A DNA stretch of 64,000 bases, from NCBI GenBank assembly GCA_028673005.1, contig CM054113.1, forward strand, positions 66,354,850 to 66,418,849, given 5' to 3'. Within the stretch, counting starts at the first letter, position 1; the number at the start of each line of letters is the position of its first letter. The notes under the pieces were generated by a model. The model was given only the letters and a program-made list of their open reading frames with translations. It ran no database searches and was not told the DNA's origin. This document shows, one piece after another, positions 47,269 through 59,700 of the stretch. The position numbers were made by a program, and so were the translations under genes. The stretch comes from Tanypteryx hageni (taxonomy: Eukaryota > Arthropoda > Insecta > Odonata > Petaluridae).

Positions 47269-48385
47269 TTGACTACTATGACATCAAAAAGATTTCTTTT
47301 CTTGATGAGATGCATAAGGTTTGATGACGTTACAACCCGAGAAGTGCATAATGTAACTAATGAGCTTTCTCTGATAAGGGACCTTTTTCAAATATTGTCA
47401 GCAAACTTTAAAAAGACATACATCCCAACAGAATATGTATCGATTGATGAGCAACTTATTCCTTTCAACGGTCGGTGCTGTTTTCGCCAGTATATTCTGA
47501 AAAAAACGGAAAAGGTGCGGAATAAAGATTTTTGCATTAGTGGATGCAAAAACATTTTATTTACAGAAATTTGAATTATATGCGGGTGTTTAACCAGAAG
47601 GACCATACACAACCGGTAATAAACCTGATCAGGTGGTGAAACGTTTAGTTATGCAAATAAAAGGAATGAATAGAAACGTTACTACTGATAATTGTTATGC
47701 TAGTGTCCCTTTAGCTATGTCACTTCTGTCTGAGTTCAAGTTGACGCTTGTCGGCAATCTGTGTAAAAATAAAAAAAAAATCCATCCGAGTTTCTTCCAA
47801 GAAGAGACAGGAGTGTTAGAAGCTGCATTTTCGGTTTCACTGAAGATATCTCAATAGTCTCCTATGTTCCAATGAAAAACAGATCCGTGATACTTATATC
47901 AACCATGCTTCATGATGATAAAATTGATGACAGCACCCAAGATCTCCAAAAATCCAAAATAATAACAATGTACAATGCAACAAAAGGGGGAGATGATAAA
48001 TGCGACCAGTTTTGTACGACTTATAGGTAGAGGAACGAAAAGGTGGCCGTTAGCTGTTTTTTTATTTTTTGAAGGTTGCCGCCATCAATGCTTTCATACT
48101 GTGTATGCAAAATGTTAAAAATGAAATGATGAGGCGAAACTTCTTAAAAGTACTATCTACAGAATTAGTGAAAGAACAACAAATTCTGAGATCCCAGTCA
48201 GTTTTTACCAAGATATCTCTGAAAGTGCATTCGCACTCAATGGGGAAGAAGGCCCATCTTTTGTAGCAGGACCTTCCAGAGGACGATGCAAATTTTGCCC
48301 TGGAACTAAGGACAATAAAGTGCCATTTAGATGTGCCAATTGTGGGGTTTTTATTTGTGAAGAGCATGTTAATGAAATGCTATAA
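47269..48385 (+). pseudogene. piggyBac transposase remnant
   Basis: The first frame (47269-47571) reads RFLFLMRCIRFDD and YVSIDEQLIPFNGRCCFRQY, with the Asp of SIDEQ at the first catalytic position. The second (from 47633) has RNVTTDNCYASVPLA with the second catalytic Asp in TTDN. Near 47990 is GDDKCDQFCTTYR, corresponding to the third Asp region. The C-terminal Cys-rich zinc-binding motif CKFCPGTKD..CANCGVFICEEH lies at 48290-48367. These blocks are separated by frameshifts and stops, and the N terminus is missing, so it is inactive. A complete family member has about 550-600 residues. Confidence 0.88.
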
Positions 48386-48629
48386 TATAATAATATATAA
48401 TTGTGGGGAAGTGATTAAAAAATTTTTTCTTGTTATGAATGTTATTTTAATCAATATTTCATGAAAAATTATTAATAAATAATTGGATTATAGTCTATAA
48501 GTGATTTTATTTCCAGTATGATAAAGATAAAACAATATTTCTTCCTAAAATTTGCAAATCATTTTGGGGTCATATTGACCCCACATGATTAATTAGGGAA
48601 CTTTTTTCATGTGACTAACTAAGGGTTAA

Positions 48630-49050
48630 GAATAAAATAAGTTTTTAAAAACTTTAGAACTTACAATTTGTTGGATGCTGTAGAACAGGCAAACTCGAAG
48701 GTATTAGGGCTGCATTAGGATTACAGTTGTTGAATGAAGGCCATCGCTGGAAAAATAGACTACCTGGAAGATTAGGTGTTTGTTTTGCCTTTGAAAACGA
48801 TAATTTCGAAAATGTGCTCTATTCTACCTTGGTGATTATGAAAAAATTCTTTTCACAAGAATAAAATATTTATTGAGAATGCTAATAACAACACAAACAT
48901 AAGCAGTAAGCCTAAACTGTTTACACATCCGCTTTCGTATAAAAAACATTTTGATAAAATCGTATTTCTAACAAGTATAAAAATTTGTTGATAAATTGTT
49001 AGTCTAATTTTGAAAAAAGAGTGGCTCTTGGTTGATGCACCAATCTTTTG
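48630..49050. other. intergenic, nothing recognised
   Basis: No supported gene or repeat end. Confidence 0.45.
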
Positions 49051-49359
49051 TAGTGCCCAACCTTTTTTTACTGGTGGCCTGCATTGGTGGTTGCAAATCC
49101 TTTGGCAGGCCACATAAGTAGCTGCCAGTTCTTCAGAGGTCTGGATTAGAGATTAAATCGAAAGTTATCCATGTTCTGAGGAGCCATATAAGTGAAAACT
49201 GAGTCTAAATAAGGTTTTTATGTTAACATTTCAATATTAAACATTTTATCAAAATTTTCATAAAAATGTATGAATTTGTATTAAGTTTTTCGAATAACTT
49301 TTTCATCATACCCTAGTGGGCCACACAAAAACACTTTGTGGGCAACAGATTGGGCACTG
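49051..49359. mobile_element. hAT-type MITE, ~309 bp
   Basis: Left TAGTGCCCAACCTTTTTTTA, right reverse complement CAGTGCCCAATCTGTTGCCC. Inner GGCCTGC/GGCCACA words match this MITE class. No clear 8-bp duplication was found, so the ends may be off by some bases. Confidence 0.6.
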
Positions 49360-49659
49360 CTAGGCTGTGCCCCAGGCTGAACCCTGTCTGATGGCTGACT
49401 TCACTCGCCAATTATTTTTTTGGGCTAATTAAATTGAATTTAATAAATATTTAAAATATTAGTTACAATATTCAATGAATGTAGTAATGCATTTTAAAAA
49501 TAAATAGGACATTTTGCATGTTATGATTATGATGTCTGTCATCTGATTGAAATCGGTGAGGTTATATTGTAATAATAAATTCCCATTTTAAAGCACTGGG
49601 TCATTGCCTGGGTAGTTGAAAATTTTCATTGTTAGAAACCAGAAAAGTTGCCCTTTTTT

Positions 49660-51240
49660 ACTTTCTCCATATGTTGTATAGGAGAAAGTATTGTATTCAT
49701 GAAAACAATCTAATTCGAGATTCCAATGGAAATACACATTTTGAGATCCCTTGAATGCGTTTTCTCGATGTCTGTGTGTGTGAGATAGGAATTTTGTGGG
49801 TGCTCTTAACTCGGAAAGTAATAATCAGATCAGCTGAAAACTTTATATTTGAGTAACTCAAGGTCTGAAGAGATTTTGGCTGAAACTGGTCAACTAGAAG
49901 TGGAGGTTTACTCTTGTCATTTTTCCGTTTTTTCCAGATATTTCCTTTAGGATGTATTTTATGGAAATATTTGGTTTTATAAAAGTTGTTGAAAATATAA
50001 TTTTCTACGACTGTTGTTTGAAATTTTTTTTCGTAAAATGGATTATTTAAGATATATTTCAGTTATCTATATTATATTACCATAATGCCTGCTGCTGCAG
50101 CTGAGCTGTTTTGATTGGTTGCCGAGGAACAGCAGCCCTGCCTCTTGGCATTGTGTAAAACTATATTAATATATGACTACAGAGCCTGTAAAATACTTCA
50201 CACTCAGAGAAAAGTTGGGCCTAGTTCCAAGTTGATCATTCTGGTCAAAAATTTACTTTTTCCATATGCAGTATAGGAGCAAGTGTTGTTTTTGTGAAAA
50301 AATTCAAGTTATCAACAGAAATACATGTTTTAAGATGCGTTTTTATTATTTTTTTCAAATTTCTCTTTTAGAATTTAATTTACGTAAATATTTGTTGCCA
50401 TCATAGTTGTGGACGATATAATTTGCTACAAGTTTTATACGAACATCTTCATAAAATGGATTGTTTAAGAGATATTTTGCCTTTGCCTCCGTTGCTATGA
50501 TAAAATTTTCTAATTGTTAATAGTGATGCCTATGCTGCCAAGGGTAATTTTGGTTTCGATCAAAATTATCCCAATGCTATCTAGCATCATTTTATAAATC
50601 ACTTTTCTTGTAAATATTGACAGCGATCCTGCCACCAACAGTAATTTCAATCAGGCAGCGATATTTTGTTATCCATAGCAAAATTTTGTTTCCGTAGAAT
50701 GCTGATATCAAGAGCAAATTGTAGGTATTATTGCAATCATATTCATTACTCGGTATGGAGAAAGTCATATGCTGGACATCAGATTTTTACTTTTTCCATG
50801 TACGTAGTAGAGGGGAAAGTATTGTATTCATGAAAAAATCAACTTTGAGATTTCAATGGAAATACACGTTTGAGGTCCTCGGAACATGTTTTGACCATTT
50901 TCTCGATGATGTCTTTGTGTGTGTGTGTGATAGCTTTTTTGTGGGTGCTCTAACTCAAACACTTAATCAGATCAATGCGAAATTTTATATTTAACGTTTT
51001 TATAAAATTTATAAGAACTGATTAGTTTTTGGAAAATATCGGTCAACCGAAAGTGGGTCTTTACTCTTCGCACTTCTCCGTTATTTTGAAATATTTGATA
51101 AATGTATTGGAATAAAAGTTGTAGGAAATTTAATTTTCTACAATCCTTGTTTGAAACATTTTCTCATATAATGCATTGTTTAAGAGATATCTTATATTTT
51201 AAGCTGCCACCACCACCTACCGACGAATATTGATAAAACT
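49660..51240 (+). repeat. 'GTATAGGGGAAAGTATTG' repeat array, units A, B, C
   Basis: Unit A (49660-50255) begins CTCCATATGTTGTATAGGAG. Unit B (50265-50785) begins TCCATATGCAGTATAGGAGC and ends GCTGGACATCAGATTTTTAC. Unit C (50786-51240) begins immediately, TTTTTCCATGTACGTAGTAG. The units abut head to tail. A+B repeats the order seen at 36560-38085. Confidence 0.86.
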
Positions 51241-51539
51241 GAGACTTGTTCAAATAAGTGTTCCCCAAATTTTTTGGGGAAGTATATAATAACACCAGTA
51301 TATAATTTGATAGTGAAGATTTAGTGGCAGGGGCTCCCACAATTTCATTGCCCTGTAGCTCCCACAACTCTCATTCTGGCCCTGGTACTATACACCACCT
51401 TTTTGAACTTCGCGAATAATTGGTTCCAGAAAACTGATGCGAAATGCAAATTCACGTAGTGCAATTCCTATTTTCTCATTATACGCAATGTAATAATGGG
51501 AGTAGTTTCCAGACAACATACAAAATTCACTTTTTATCA

Positions 51540-52190
51540 TAAATAATGCAGTTTTAACAGAAAATAAAAGAGAACGTAGCAAAATGAAAGCCTAACATCA
51601 TAAGGTGAAAATAATTCTTTTAATTATCTTCAAAATGCATAATAGCAAATGAAAACCTAGCATTACAAAGCAATTACACTTATTTCGGCATTTGTGCACT
51701 ACCAGCACATTTTCGCATGCGATTTTTGATATTTGTTCATTTCAAGAAAATGCCTTAATTTAAATTGATGAACTACTGTAATGGAATGTTGAGTACATGA
51801 TGCACGGATGTTTTCTTGGGTTTTGCAACAAACATTTTCAAGCTGCAAAAAAACGAGCATTAAAAAGTTGTAACATTTTTTATTAATTATGTTCGAAATG
51901 TGTAATGGAAAATCAAAACCTAGCATAAGAAAGATAAAATTTCTTTTAATTGTTCAAAATAAGTCATTTCTTTTAGTAATCATGTTCAAAATATGTGACA
52001 GAAAATCTTACATTACAATATGATAGCAATTCTTAGCTTTACATTAAAAATTCGTAATAGAAAAGAAAAACTTGACAAAACAATAACATTTCCTTAAATT
52101 AAGTTCAAAATACAAAAATAATAGCAAATGAAAACCTTGCATTCCAAAATGTTGGCGTTTCTTTAAATCTTAAAGGTGAAGTTCAAAATG
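51540..52190 (+). repeat. degenerate ~65-75-bp tandem repeat
   Basis: Words such as TTCAAAATNNGTAATAGNAAA, GAAAACCTAGCATTACAAA and ATTTCTTTTAATTA recur at about 51600-51670, 51890-51960, 51970-52030, 52035-52100 and 52105-52170. A non-repetitive stretch (about 51680-51880) interrupts the series. Confidence 0.6.
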
Positions 52191-52349
52191 AACTACAACA
52201 TAAATAATAGAATAATAAAAAATAATTAAGTCAAGAGTTATCATGTTTGTTTTACTTTGAAAACTGCTAATAATGAGCATTTTAAATATAATATAATGTC
52301 CTTTTCTAGTAAACCAAAGTTTAAACTGAACTTCAAAACAAAAAAAAGG

Positions 52350-52985
52350 TTCAAAGGAAATACACATTTTGAGGTCCCCTGAATATGTTTTAACCATTTT
52401 CTCGATGTCTATGTGTGATAGCTTTCTTGTGGGTGCTCTAACTAAAAAACTATGAATCAGGTCAACGCAAAATTTTATATTTAACATTTTTATAAAAGTC
52501 ACAAGAACTGATTAGTTTTTGGTAAAAATTGGTCAGCAGGAAGTGGGTATTTACTCTTGTCACTTCTCCGTTATTTTGAAATATTTGCTTTAATATTTGA
52601 TAAATGTAAAAATGTACTGGAATAAAAGTGGTAGGAAATTTAATATTCTACAATCCTTGATTGAAACATTTCCCCATATAATGCATTGTTTAAGAGATAT
52701 CTTATATTTTTAGCTGCCACCACCATGCCACCTATTGTTAACAATTGATGCTTAGTTACGTCTTAATAACGCTCCTTTTTATTTTCTTAATTGTTGGAGC
52801 TTTGTGCCTGTATCCAATATCAGAAGGCTTATGATTTGAGTTTATTTATGTTTCTTGCAAAGTCTAAAATTTTCTCACAATTTCTTAAAATACTTATTAT
52901 GTAACCTATTTGGAATTTTTAGAAATATTACCGATATGGAGAAAGTCATGTGGTGGCCACATCAGATTTTTTCTGTTAATACTAA
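52350..52985 (+). repeat. 'GTATAGGGGAAAGTATTG' repeat, subtype C copy (5' truncated)
   Basis: Begins inside the unit (GGAAATACACATTTTGAGGT) and continues to the typical end GTGGCCACATCAGATTTTTT. It closely resembles 33010-33650. Confidence 0.85.
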
Positions 52986-55189
52986 ATGTAAAAGTATTGG
53001 GATGGATTGGAATTATGAAGACCAAAGTGCGATTGGTAAAATATTCTCCATAAGATAACACTTAAAGATCGATCTTTTTACGTGCAGGCTTATTTTCTGT
53101 TGCAAATGTAAATTAGAAGTAATTAGCGTACAATCGTCAGACAGGAACCATTTCAAAGAAAAATGAACAGATTTTTGTTCTTTACGTTGATTTTTGCCTT
53201 TGGCTCAAAATCGGTCTAATTTTTTATTTTAACCACATATTTTATCAAATATAGCATTTTTAGTAAGAAGTTTCCTTGGCGACTGACGACATTGGTTAGC
53301 TCAAGTTACTCATTTTTGTCTTGATCCACATAAACATACCAGTGGATATATAGGGTTAATAAGATCTAATACATATTTGTCTAATTTCTGCTAAAAATTA
53401 TATCTATAGAAAATGATATGGACAGACGTTGAGTAACTCTATATAAAAGATTGTAACCGTCTATGTAAACCATATAAATTACTTATCTACAACTTTGTTG
53501 CCTTCAAATAAAATGTCTTAAATAGAGTTTGATATGAATAATTTTTGTCTCTCATAGGTATAAAATGTATATTATCATAACTCTCATACTTATTACATTC
53601 TATCAATTAAAAGAATTCCGTGCGAAAAATTGCACAGGTACTGCTAGTCCAATATAAATTCTCAACTTTCAATGCTGCCTTCTCAAGCATTTGAAACACT
53701 GAATTGGGTCAGCCCCATCAAAAAGGTAGATGCCTCTTTCACAGCCTATCAATCTTAACATTAATGATAGTCGAAAATGATAAAAATGAAATAAAAAATT
53801 TCCAGCAATTTTTAAATATTGCTAATTAATTTAAAATGGATAGTGTGCTTCCAAGGAAGATAAAATGTATTACATGAATCCAATATTGAGCTACGTTATG
53901 GTTGGTGATTTGAGACAAATGAGAATTTGTTTCATATAACAATTTTGGTATTAGAATTGCTAACACTTTAAAACCAGAATCGGGCATTCTGAAATCAAAC
54001 TGCTCCCAGATTCAAGTAAATTTCATGAGCATTATAATTTAAATTCGAATATTCTAAATTTTCTACTTTAGTTGCTGGAATTGCCATCATTTTTCAATGA
54101 TGTGGTCAATAATGCTACTGTGCTTTTGATATCGTTTCCCTGTGTGGTTATTGTAGGTTCATTCAGTTCTTCTCAAGAAAGTGTTGGTGAAAACACTATG
54201 CAGATAGGCAATGCAGGAAGAAATAATATCTGCCCGACAAGTGGAAGACCTGGGTTCAATTCCCAATCAAGGCCGAATTTTCCTCCTACTTTTCAGAATT
54301 CTTCAGTTCTCAGAATTTCTATTTAATATGCTGTATAAATACTTTTAATAATCGCTTAAAAAGTTTAATTACACTTATAATGACTTCAAATAGGCAGACA
54401 ACTGATGGCAGAGGTGACTTATTCTAATGGAAGATGTGTTTGAGATGTTTTGGAAATGCCAAATATTTTATTTCTGGTTGTGTTTATCAATGGTGTTTGA
54501 CAGTGATTGCTCTGCCGAGTGTTATCAAGGAGAAGTCCATGGATAGATGCTAAGTTTGCTGATTGAGAAAGATGATGTTCCATTCGTTTCTCATTTAATT
54601 CATATCCGAGACCTTGTTTGTCAATAAAAGTTGTGTGTGTCAGTTCCTCTGATTGCACAATTTTCCAGCCATAGGCATATGAGATACAGTCTTTCCTTAT
54701 ATGTTTTAATAAAAAAAGTTTTGTCATTGATTTGTTGCCAACCAAATTCTCTCAAGAAAGTTGAATTTTTGTGTTAATTTTTATAAATGGTGTGGCACAT
54801 TTTACATCACTTATACTGTGTTATTTAATTAGGAATATTCTAATTAAAATATACTTAAAATCTAGATATAGGAATTACTCTTCTTGAAAAAAAATATATC
54901 ACTATAATTTCCTGTAAACAACAATCTGCAGGGCTGTTACGTGAGGTGAATTTGGGAGGTGATAGACTCGGGTGGCATTATAGCACTGTCACCGCCGATC
55001 CACACCTTTTCGTCATGAACTGGTGTCATTTTGTGTTTTTGTCTCGGGTGGCAGATTTTCATGCAACAGTCCTGACAGTCTGCATCAACATTTTCTATCT
55101 ACCAAACATCCTTCAACATCATCTGTTTTGTAACATACACTCTGTTTTGTGACCGACATAAAAAAATTGGCATCAAGAATTGACTAATA
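52986..55189. other. intergenic, mostly unassigned
   Basis: A tRNA-like B-box (GGGTTCAATTCCC) near 54251-54263 follows sequence resembling a SINE head, but no good A-box was found. Nothing else recognised. A plus-strand AATAAA near 55180 has no gene attached. Confidence 0.4.
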
Positions 55190-56202
55190 AAACACAGTTA
55201 ATAGAAATACATTAATTTATTTTCAAGGGACAGTTGAGTAAAAAAGTACAAATTACAAAAACATCATTCACTTTGAATACTCTTGATAAAAAACTAGGCA
55301 CTTAAGAAGTTTAAATATTAATACCCATAAAATGGAAAACAATTTAGGAACTCTATTTATATTACATTTGCAGTACTAGTAAACACATAAGGCACAGGCA
55401 AAAGCTTTTTTTATTATTGGGTTGCATGTCCTGGATTGTTGATATGAATGTCAAATTACATCAATTTTGTTTTCATATGCATTGTTGTAAAAACAGTCGA
55501 ATTTCTCAGTGATGATAGCCTTGGTATGAATTATGTAAGAATATATGTATGATAATGTGAACCAATTACACTTGGTTTATACAGCTCTTTATGGAAAAGT
55601 TAACTCTTCTAGGTGATTTGGTTATTTGAAATATTACTCCAATAACCACCCTCTAAACATTTTACAACAAACATAGGAACTTTTAAAACTTCCATAGCAT
55701 TCTTATTTATTTTTGGCACTGGCACACAATTCCCATACTTATGGATTAACAAAGACTTGCAAGATGACTTGCAACCTTAGGTAACATCGTTTCACTCATA
55801 TACATGCCTGACACAAAGTTATGCCATATTTAAACAAAAACATGCATCCCATTAAGAGACATGGTCATCAAAGATTATTATTCACAGCTATAATTAGCTC
55901 TTTCAAGAGTCAAGCAGATAAATATCACAGAAACTAATGTGTCACTTGTTTAAATCTAAGTTATAAAAAACTGATAATGTTCAGTATTAACATATAAAAA
56001 AAGTCAACTTAAAACGATTTTGCACCCTATATCTAAATGAATAAATAATAACAAAACAACAGCTGATGTCGTCTGACTAAATAAAACCTCTTACCAACTA
56101 GATACAGGGCTTGGTCATTAAAAATTTATCATGAAAAAAATCAACTTCACAGGGGTATGATTAAGCAGTTTGGTAAAAAACCTCTTGAACGAGGAATACC
56201 AA
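55190..56202 (-). other. 3'UTR of the Methuselah-like receptor gene (putative)
   Basis: Lies directly downstream of the stop codon. On the minus strand an AATAAA hexamer at 55221-55216 would give a 3'UTR of about 1 kb. No repeat was recognised in it. The end is inferred only from the hexamer. Confidence 0.45.
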
Positions 56203-56728
56203 TTAACATAAGGTCTCTTTGTCCTCTACCACTTGCTTCTCATTGGCTTTTGCCCCAGCTCCATTAGCAGTCTTGTGAATACTGCTCTCTCTGTGACTAA
56301 TTTCTCCCTCCCAAGTCAAAGAATGGGGTGGACTGCTCCCCAGTGGTCCAGCTTCTGATGTCGTCGAAGATACAGGACGACCTGACGATGTCACTCCACC
56401 TCCTGCGCCGCCACGGCAGAACCGTCCAACTGCTCCACTTTCATCATAGTCGTCATCGTCATCATGTGCTGCTCTATCACCTAACTCTCTTCTTCTATGA
56501 CCTCCATTGCCTCCAATGTTACGACAACACCACATACGTCTAATCACTGCCCAAACTTGTGGCTGGCATCCTACCACTGCAAATATGAGTACGCCCTGGA
56601 AGGCATTGATGAGGTCTGTAGCATACCATGCATGAGCAGGACCACCTACTGCCCAAGAGATCACATCTGCAACCCACGTTACTCCCATCACAACTACCAG
56701 CTTCAGACAAACACGGCCAAGAGTTGCA
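56203..56728 (-). CDS. Methuselah-like receptor terminal exon (helices 6-7 and tail)
   Basis: Acceptor TTTTCTTAG at 56730-56729. Reads [15 protein letters not shown] on to the stop TAA at 56205-56203. The tail is rich in Gly, Ser and charged residues and ends EDKETLC. Confidence 0.94.
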
Positions 56729-59700
56729 CTAAGAAAAATGTGACAAATTGGGAAAAAAGTTTAATATATTGTAATCTTAAAGATCTGTGAATAACCAAAA
56801 TAATACAAACTGAGCACAGCTGTAATGTCACTTGACAATATATATTTACTTTGCTTGGTCTTATAAAAATCATATGACATACTTCTTTTTATCAAGCTGC
56901 AAGAATTCATTTGGTATGATCAAGGCTGGCCAAGTACTTTTGGGGGTCCAGATGCAAGCAAGTTTTTGGGGCCCCCCTATGTAAGAAAAACCTGCCATTT
57001 TGTACACATCAATGTTACAGCTTAGAACATTACTTATAATTATAAAGTAACTATAATGATAATTAATTTAATAAAAAAGCAAAAATTTGTTTAAAGTTGT
57101 AAATTTATTATTTATGCTCGACATTTGGGGGTCTAAAAATTGGGGGCCCCTAAAAATTGGGAGCCCGGATGCCTTGCATCTGCTGCACCCCCACTTGGCC
57201 AGCCCTGGGTATGATGAACCAATAGCACCATCACAAATTTCCATTGGTTTTGACATGCATTTTGTATATGTCAAATCTCGTGCAGTTTCAAATTATTTGG
57301 GAATGATTTGATCACCAAAGAAATAATTCTTGCAAAAGGGAAGGAAAAGTTGAATGTTTGAAAATAATGTACTCACCGATCAGCACCCTCCGTGTGTGGA
57401 CTAGATTTGGCAACCTCTCTCCTCCATAGACCACAGGTCAGTTCCCTGGCAGTGGCCAGAAATAGGATGAGATTTACCAGTAGGAGAGCTCCAACAGGAC
57501 CATAGAAATATGCAAATATTTCCATGTCACCTGCAATAAAATGCGATTTTATGAAATACTAGCGTAATTGCCCGTCAAATATATATTATCATAAAAGTAT
57601 TCCAAATATATTTCATTTCGTTATGAAAAATCAATAATATTTGCTATAATCAGGTTTGGCTTTCATGCACAATCAAATCACCGATTTTGAAAGTTATTTT
57701 TGTTTTAATTATATTGTTTCAATAATTATTATCTGAGGCTAAATGATTATCCAAATAATTCCTGAAAATAAGAGGAAAATTGAAATAAGATATAATGAAT
57801 AAAGAATTTGCAGAAATTTACTTGAAATATTTGAGTAAATTATAAGTTATTTAAAACATATAGAATTTAACTTAATAATTGAATTGTTTTACTCTTATTA
57901 ACACATAAAAACAGGATAAAATGTGAATTAACAGTCAATTTACCATCAAAGAAAAAATTTGTATTAACTTACTATGAACTAAATACCCGAACTGCAATGA
58001 GTTTTAACTATATTTTAAGATTGCACTTCTTTTAACAATAATAGTTTTGAAAATTTTCCTGAAAAATTACTTAATTTAAAGAAATTTAAATAAAAGTCAT
58101 AAAATGTGATTTTTCAATCATATTAGAAATTCGGTTGGAAATATTTGCTGAATTATCATTCAATTGAAAATTACGATATATTTAGTTTTATGAATTCCCA
58201 TCATTTGATAGTATAAATTTTTTTATAATCAATTATACTTTTTTATCTTTGTATTGCAGCTCCTTTTAATCCTATACAACATATGCTACATCCTCTTTCT
58301 CTATTTCTGCTCATTCCCCATTCTCTTTTCCTTCCTCCCTCTAATTACTTAATAGATTCAGTAAATAATTTATACCCATGTATAAAAGTCTGACCCATAT
58401 TAAAGCACTAAATTGGTGCATTTATTATGAGGCCAAGAATAGAATTCAACAATTGGGACAACAGAGGCCCAATATAAATAAAATGCGTGAAATTGTGTAA
58501 AATCGTACTGTAATTTTTGGAGATTTACAAATGAGATTTAAATTCTTCTCTTTTCATAACTAAGTTAAATAACGTATCCTTGAGATATTTTAAAATGTAA
58601 ATGAAATAGGTCTGATGCCAAGAAATGGATTTTTGCGTTTCATATTTGCGATTCAAATTTATAACTCTGGTAAATTATAAGATTCACTGCAACAATAACT
58701 ATGAAAATAACTACAAAAATAGATAATTATAAAAAACTTCAATGAGAAGTTAACTGAAAAGAAATTAATGAAAACACGATTTTAATTATAAAATATTTGG
58801 GTGCCTTCTCTCTCATAGTAAAAGCATTCAAAGCATGCTTTCCTTAAACATATAGTATAAGGACGGCAATACAATCTCAAGGATTAACAATGACATTGTT
58901 GGTGAGTCAACATATCCTTAAAAAGCTTGAATTTTCCAATAAATGTGATTTAAACGTATAACTTGAGCGATTTCGAATCTTAGATGAAATTTGACCATAA
59001 AAATAAGAAACTTTATTTATTTTTATTTAAAATGGTCCAGGTCCGAAGATTAGGTCAATTACTTCTAATTTAATTTTGCAAAAGAAAAAAGCCTACAAGT
59101 GAAAAAAAAGGATTTTTAAGTGATCTCTTATGGGGATTTGTACAGAGCATTCCAGCAGACCAACAGACAGACAGGATAAGGATATGTATATAATGATATG
59201 AATAAAAGATTGAACAAAATCAACATATTTGCAACATTAGGCATTTTCATGTCAATGACATTCTGCACTGCTGGGACATGGACATATGCTAAGCCAGTGG
59301 TTCCCAACGTAGGGATCACAAAAACAACTACCTGTGTGAATAGTTTCAGTATTTTAGTTTTTAAAGATGTCGTATACTTACCTTTCCAAATTATGAGTAG
59401 AACTTAAGGTAAACAAGTAGTGAATAAATAAAGAATTATGTTAAATATCATCAAATTATAAATACAAGTGAGGGAAGAATTGCAGATCAAATTACGTTGA
59501 TCCCCGGTTATAATGCAGGTTTCGGGGAAGGAGCTGCGATCCACGTTATAAGACAACTGCGATATAACTGAGGACACAATCATATTTATGATCGTATTTT
59601 CTTTCTAAGAAACATGGAGCAGGGAAGACCCGCAGTACATCCGAATCCACCGTATAACCAGGGTGCGGTGTACATAAAACTCTTTATTTCACTCACTGCT

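Larger units (their letters stand above)
46421..48625 (+). mobile_element. piggyBac element, degraded, 2205 bp
   Basis: TTAA at 46417-46420 and 48626-48629. Ends CCCTTAATTAGTCATGTGGG and (reverse complement) CCCTTAGTTAGTCACATG. A palindromic GGGGTCAATATGACCCC-type motif lies just inside both ends (46439-46455, 48565-48582). Transposase remnant on the plus strand. A fragment of the dispersed 'D' repeat (46575-46830) lies in its 5' part. Confidence 0.92.

Noticed and set aside
54180..54290. Possible tRNA gene (GGGTTCAATTCCC)
   Set aside because: Only a B-box is recognisable; no cloverleaf arms or anticodon loop could be built around it. A SINE or tRNA relic is more likely.
56328..56790. Plus-strand open frames opposite the receptor's terminal exon
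   Set aside because: The minus strand encodes transmembrane helices 6-7 in phase with upstream exons; the plus frames are its antisense shadow.
59296..59340. CAGTGGTTCCCAACG, a typical hAT MITE left end
   Set aside because: No right end or 8-bp duplication was found within 600 bp.
59490..59680. Possible Tigger-type MITE in the receptor intron
   Set aside because: CGTTATA and GATATAAC words recur, but I could not define two matching ends with TA on both sides.
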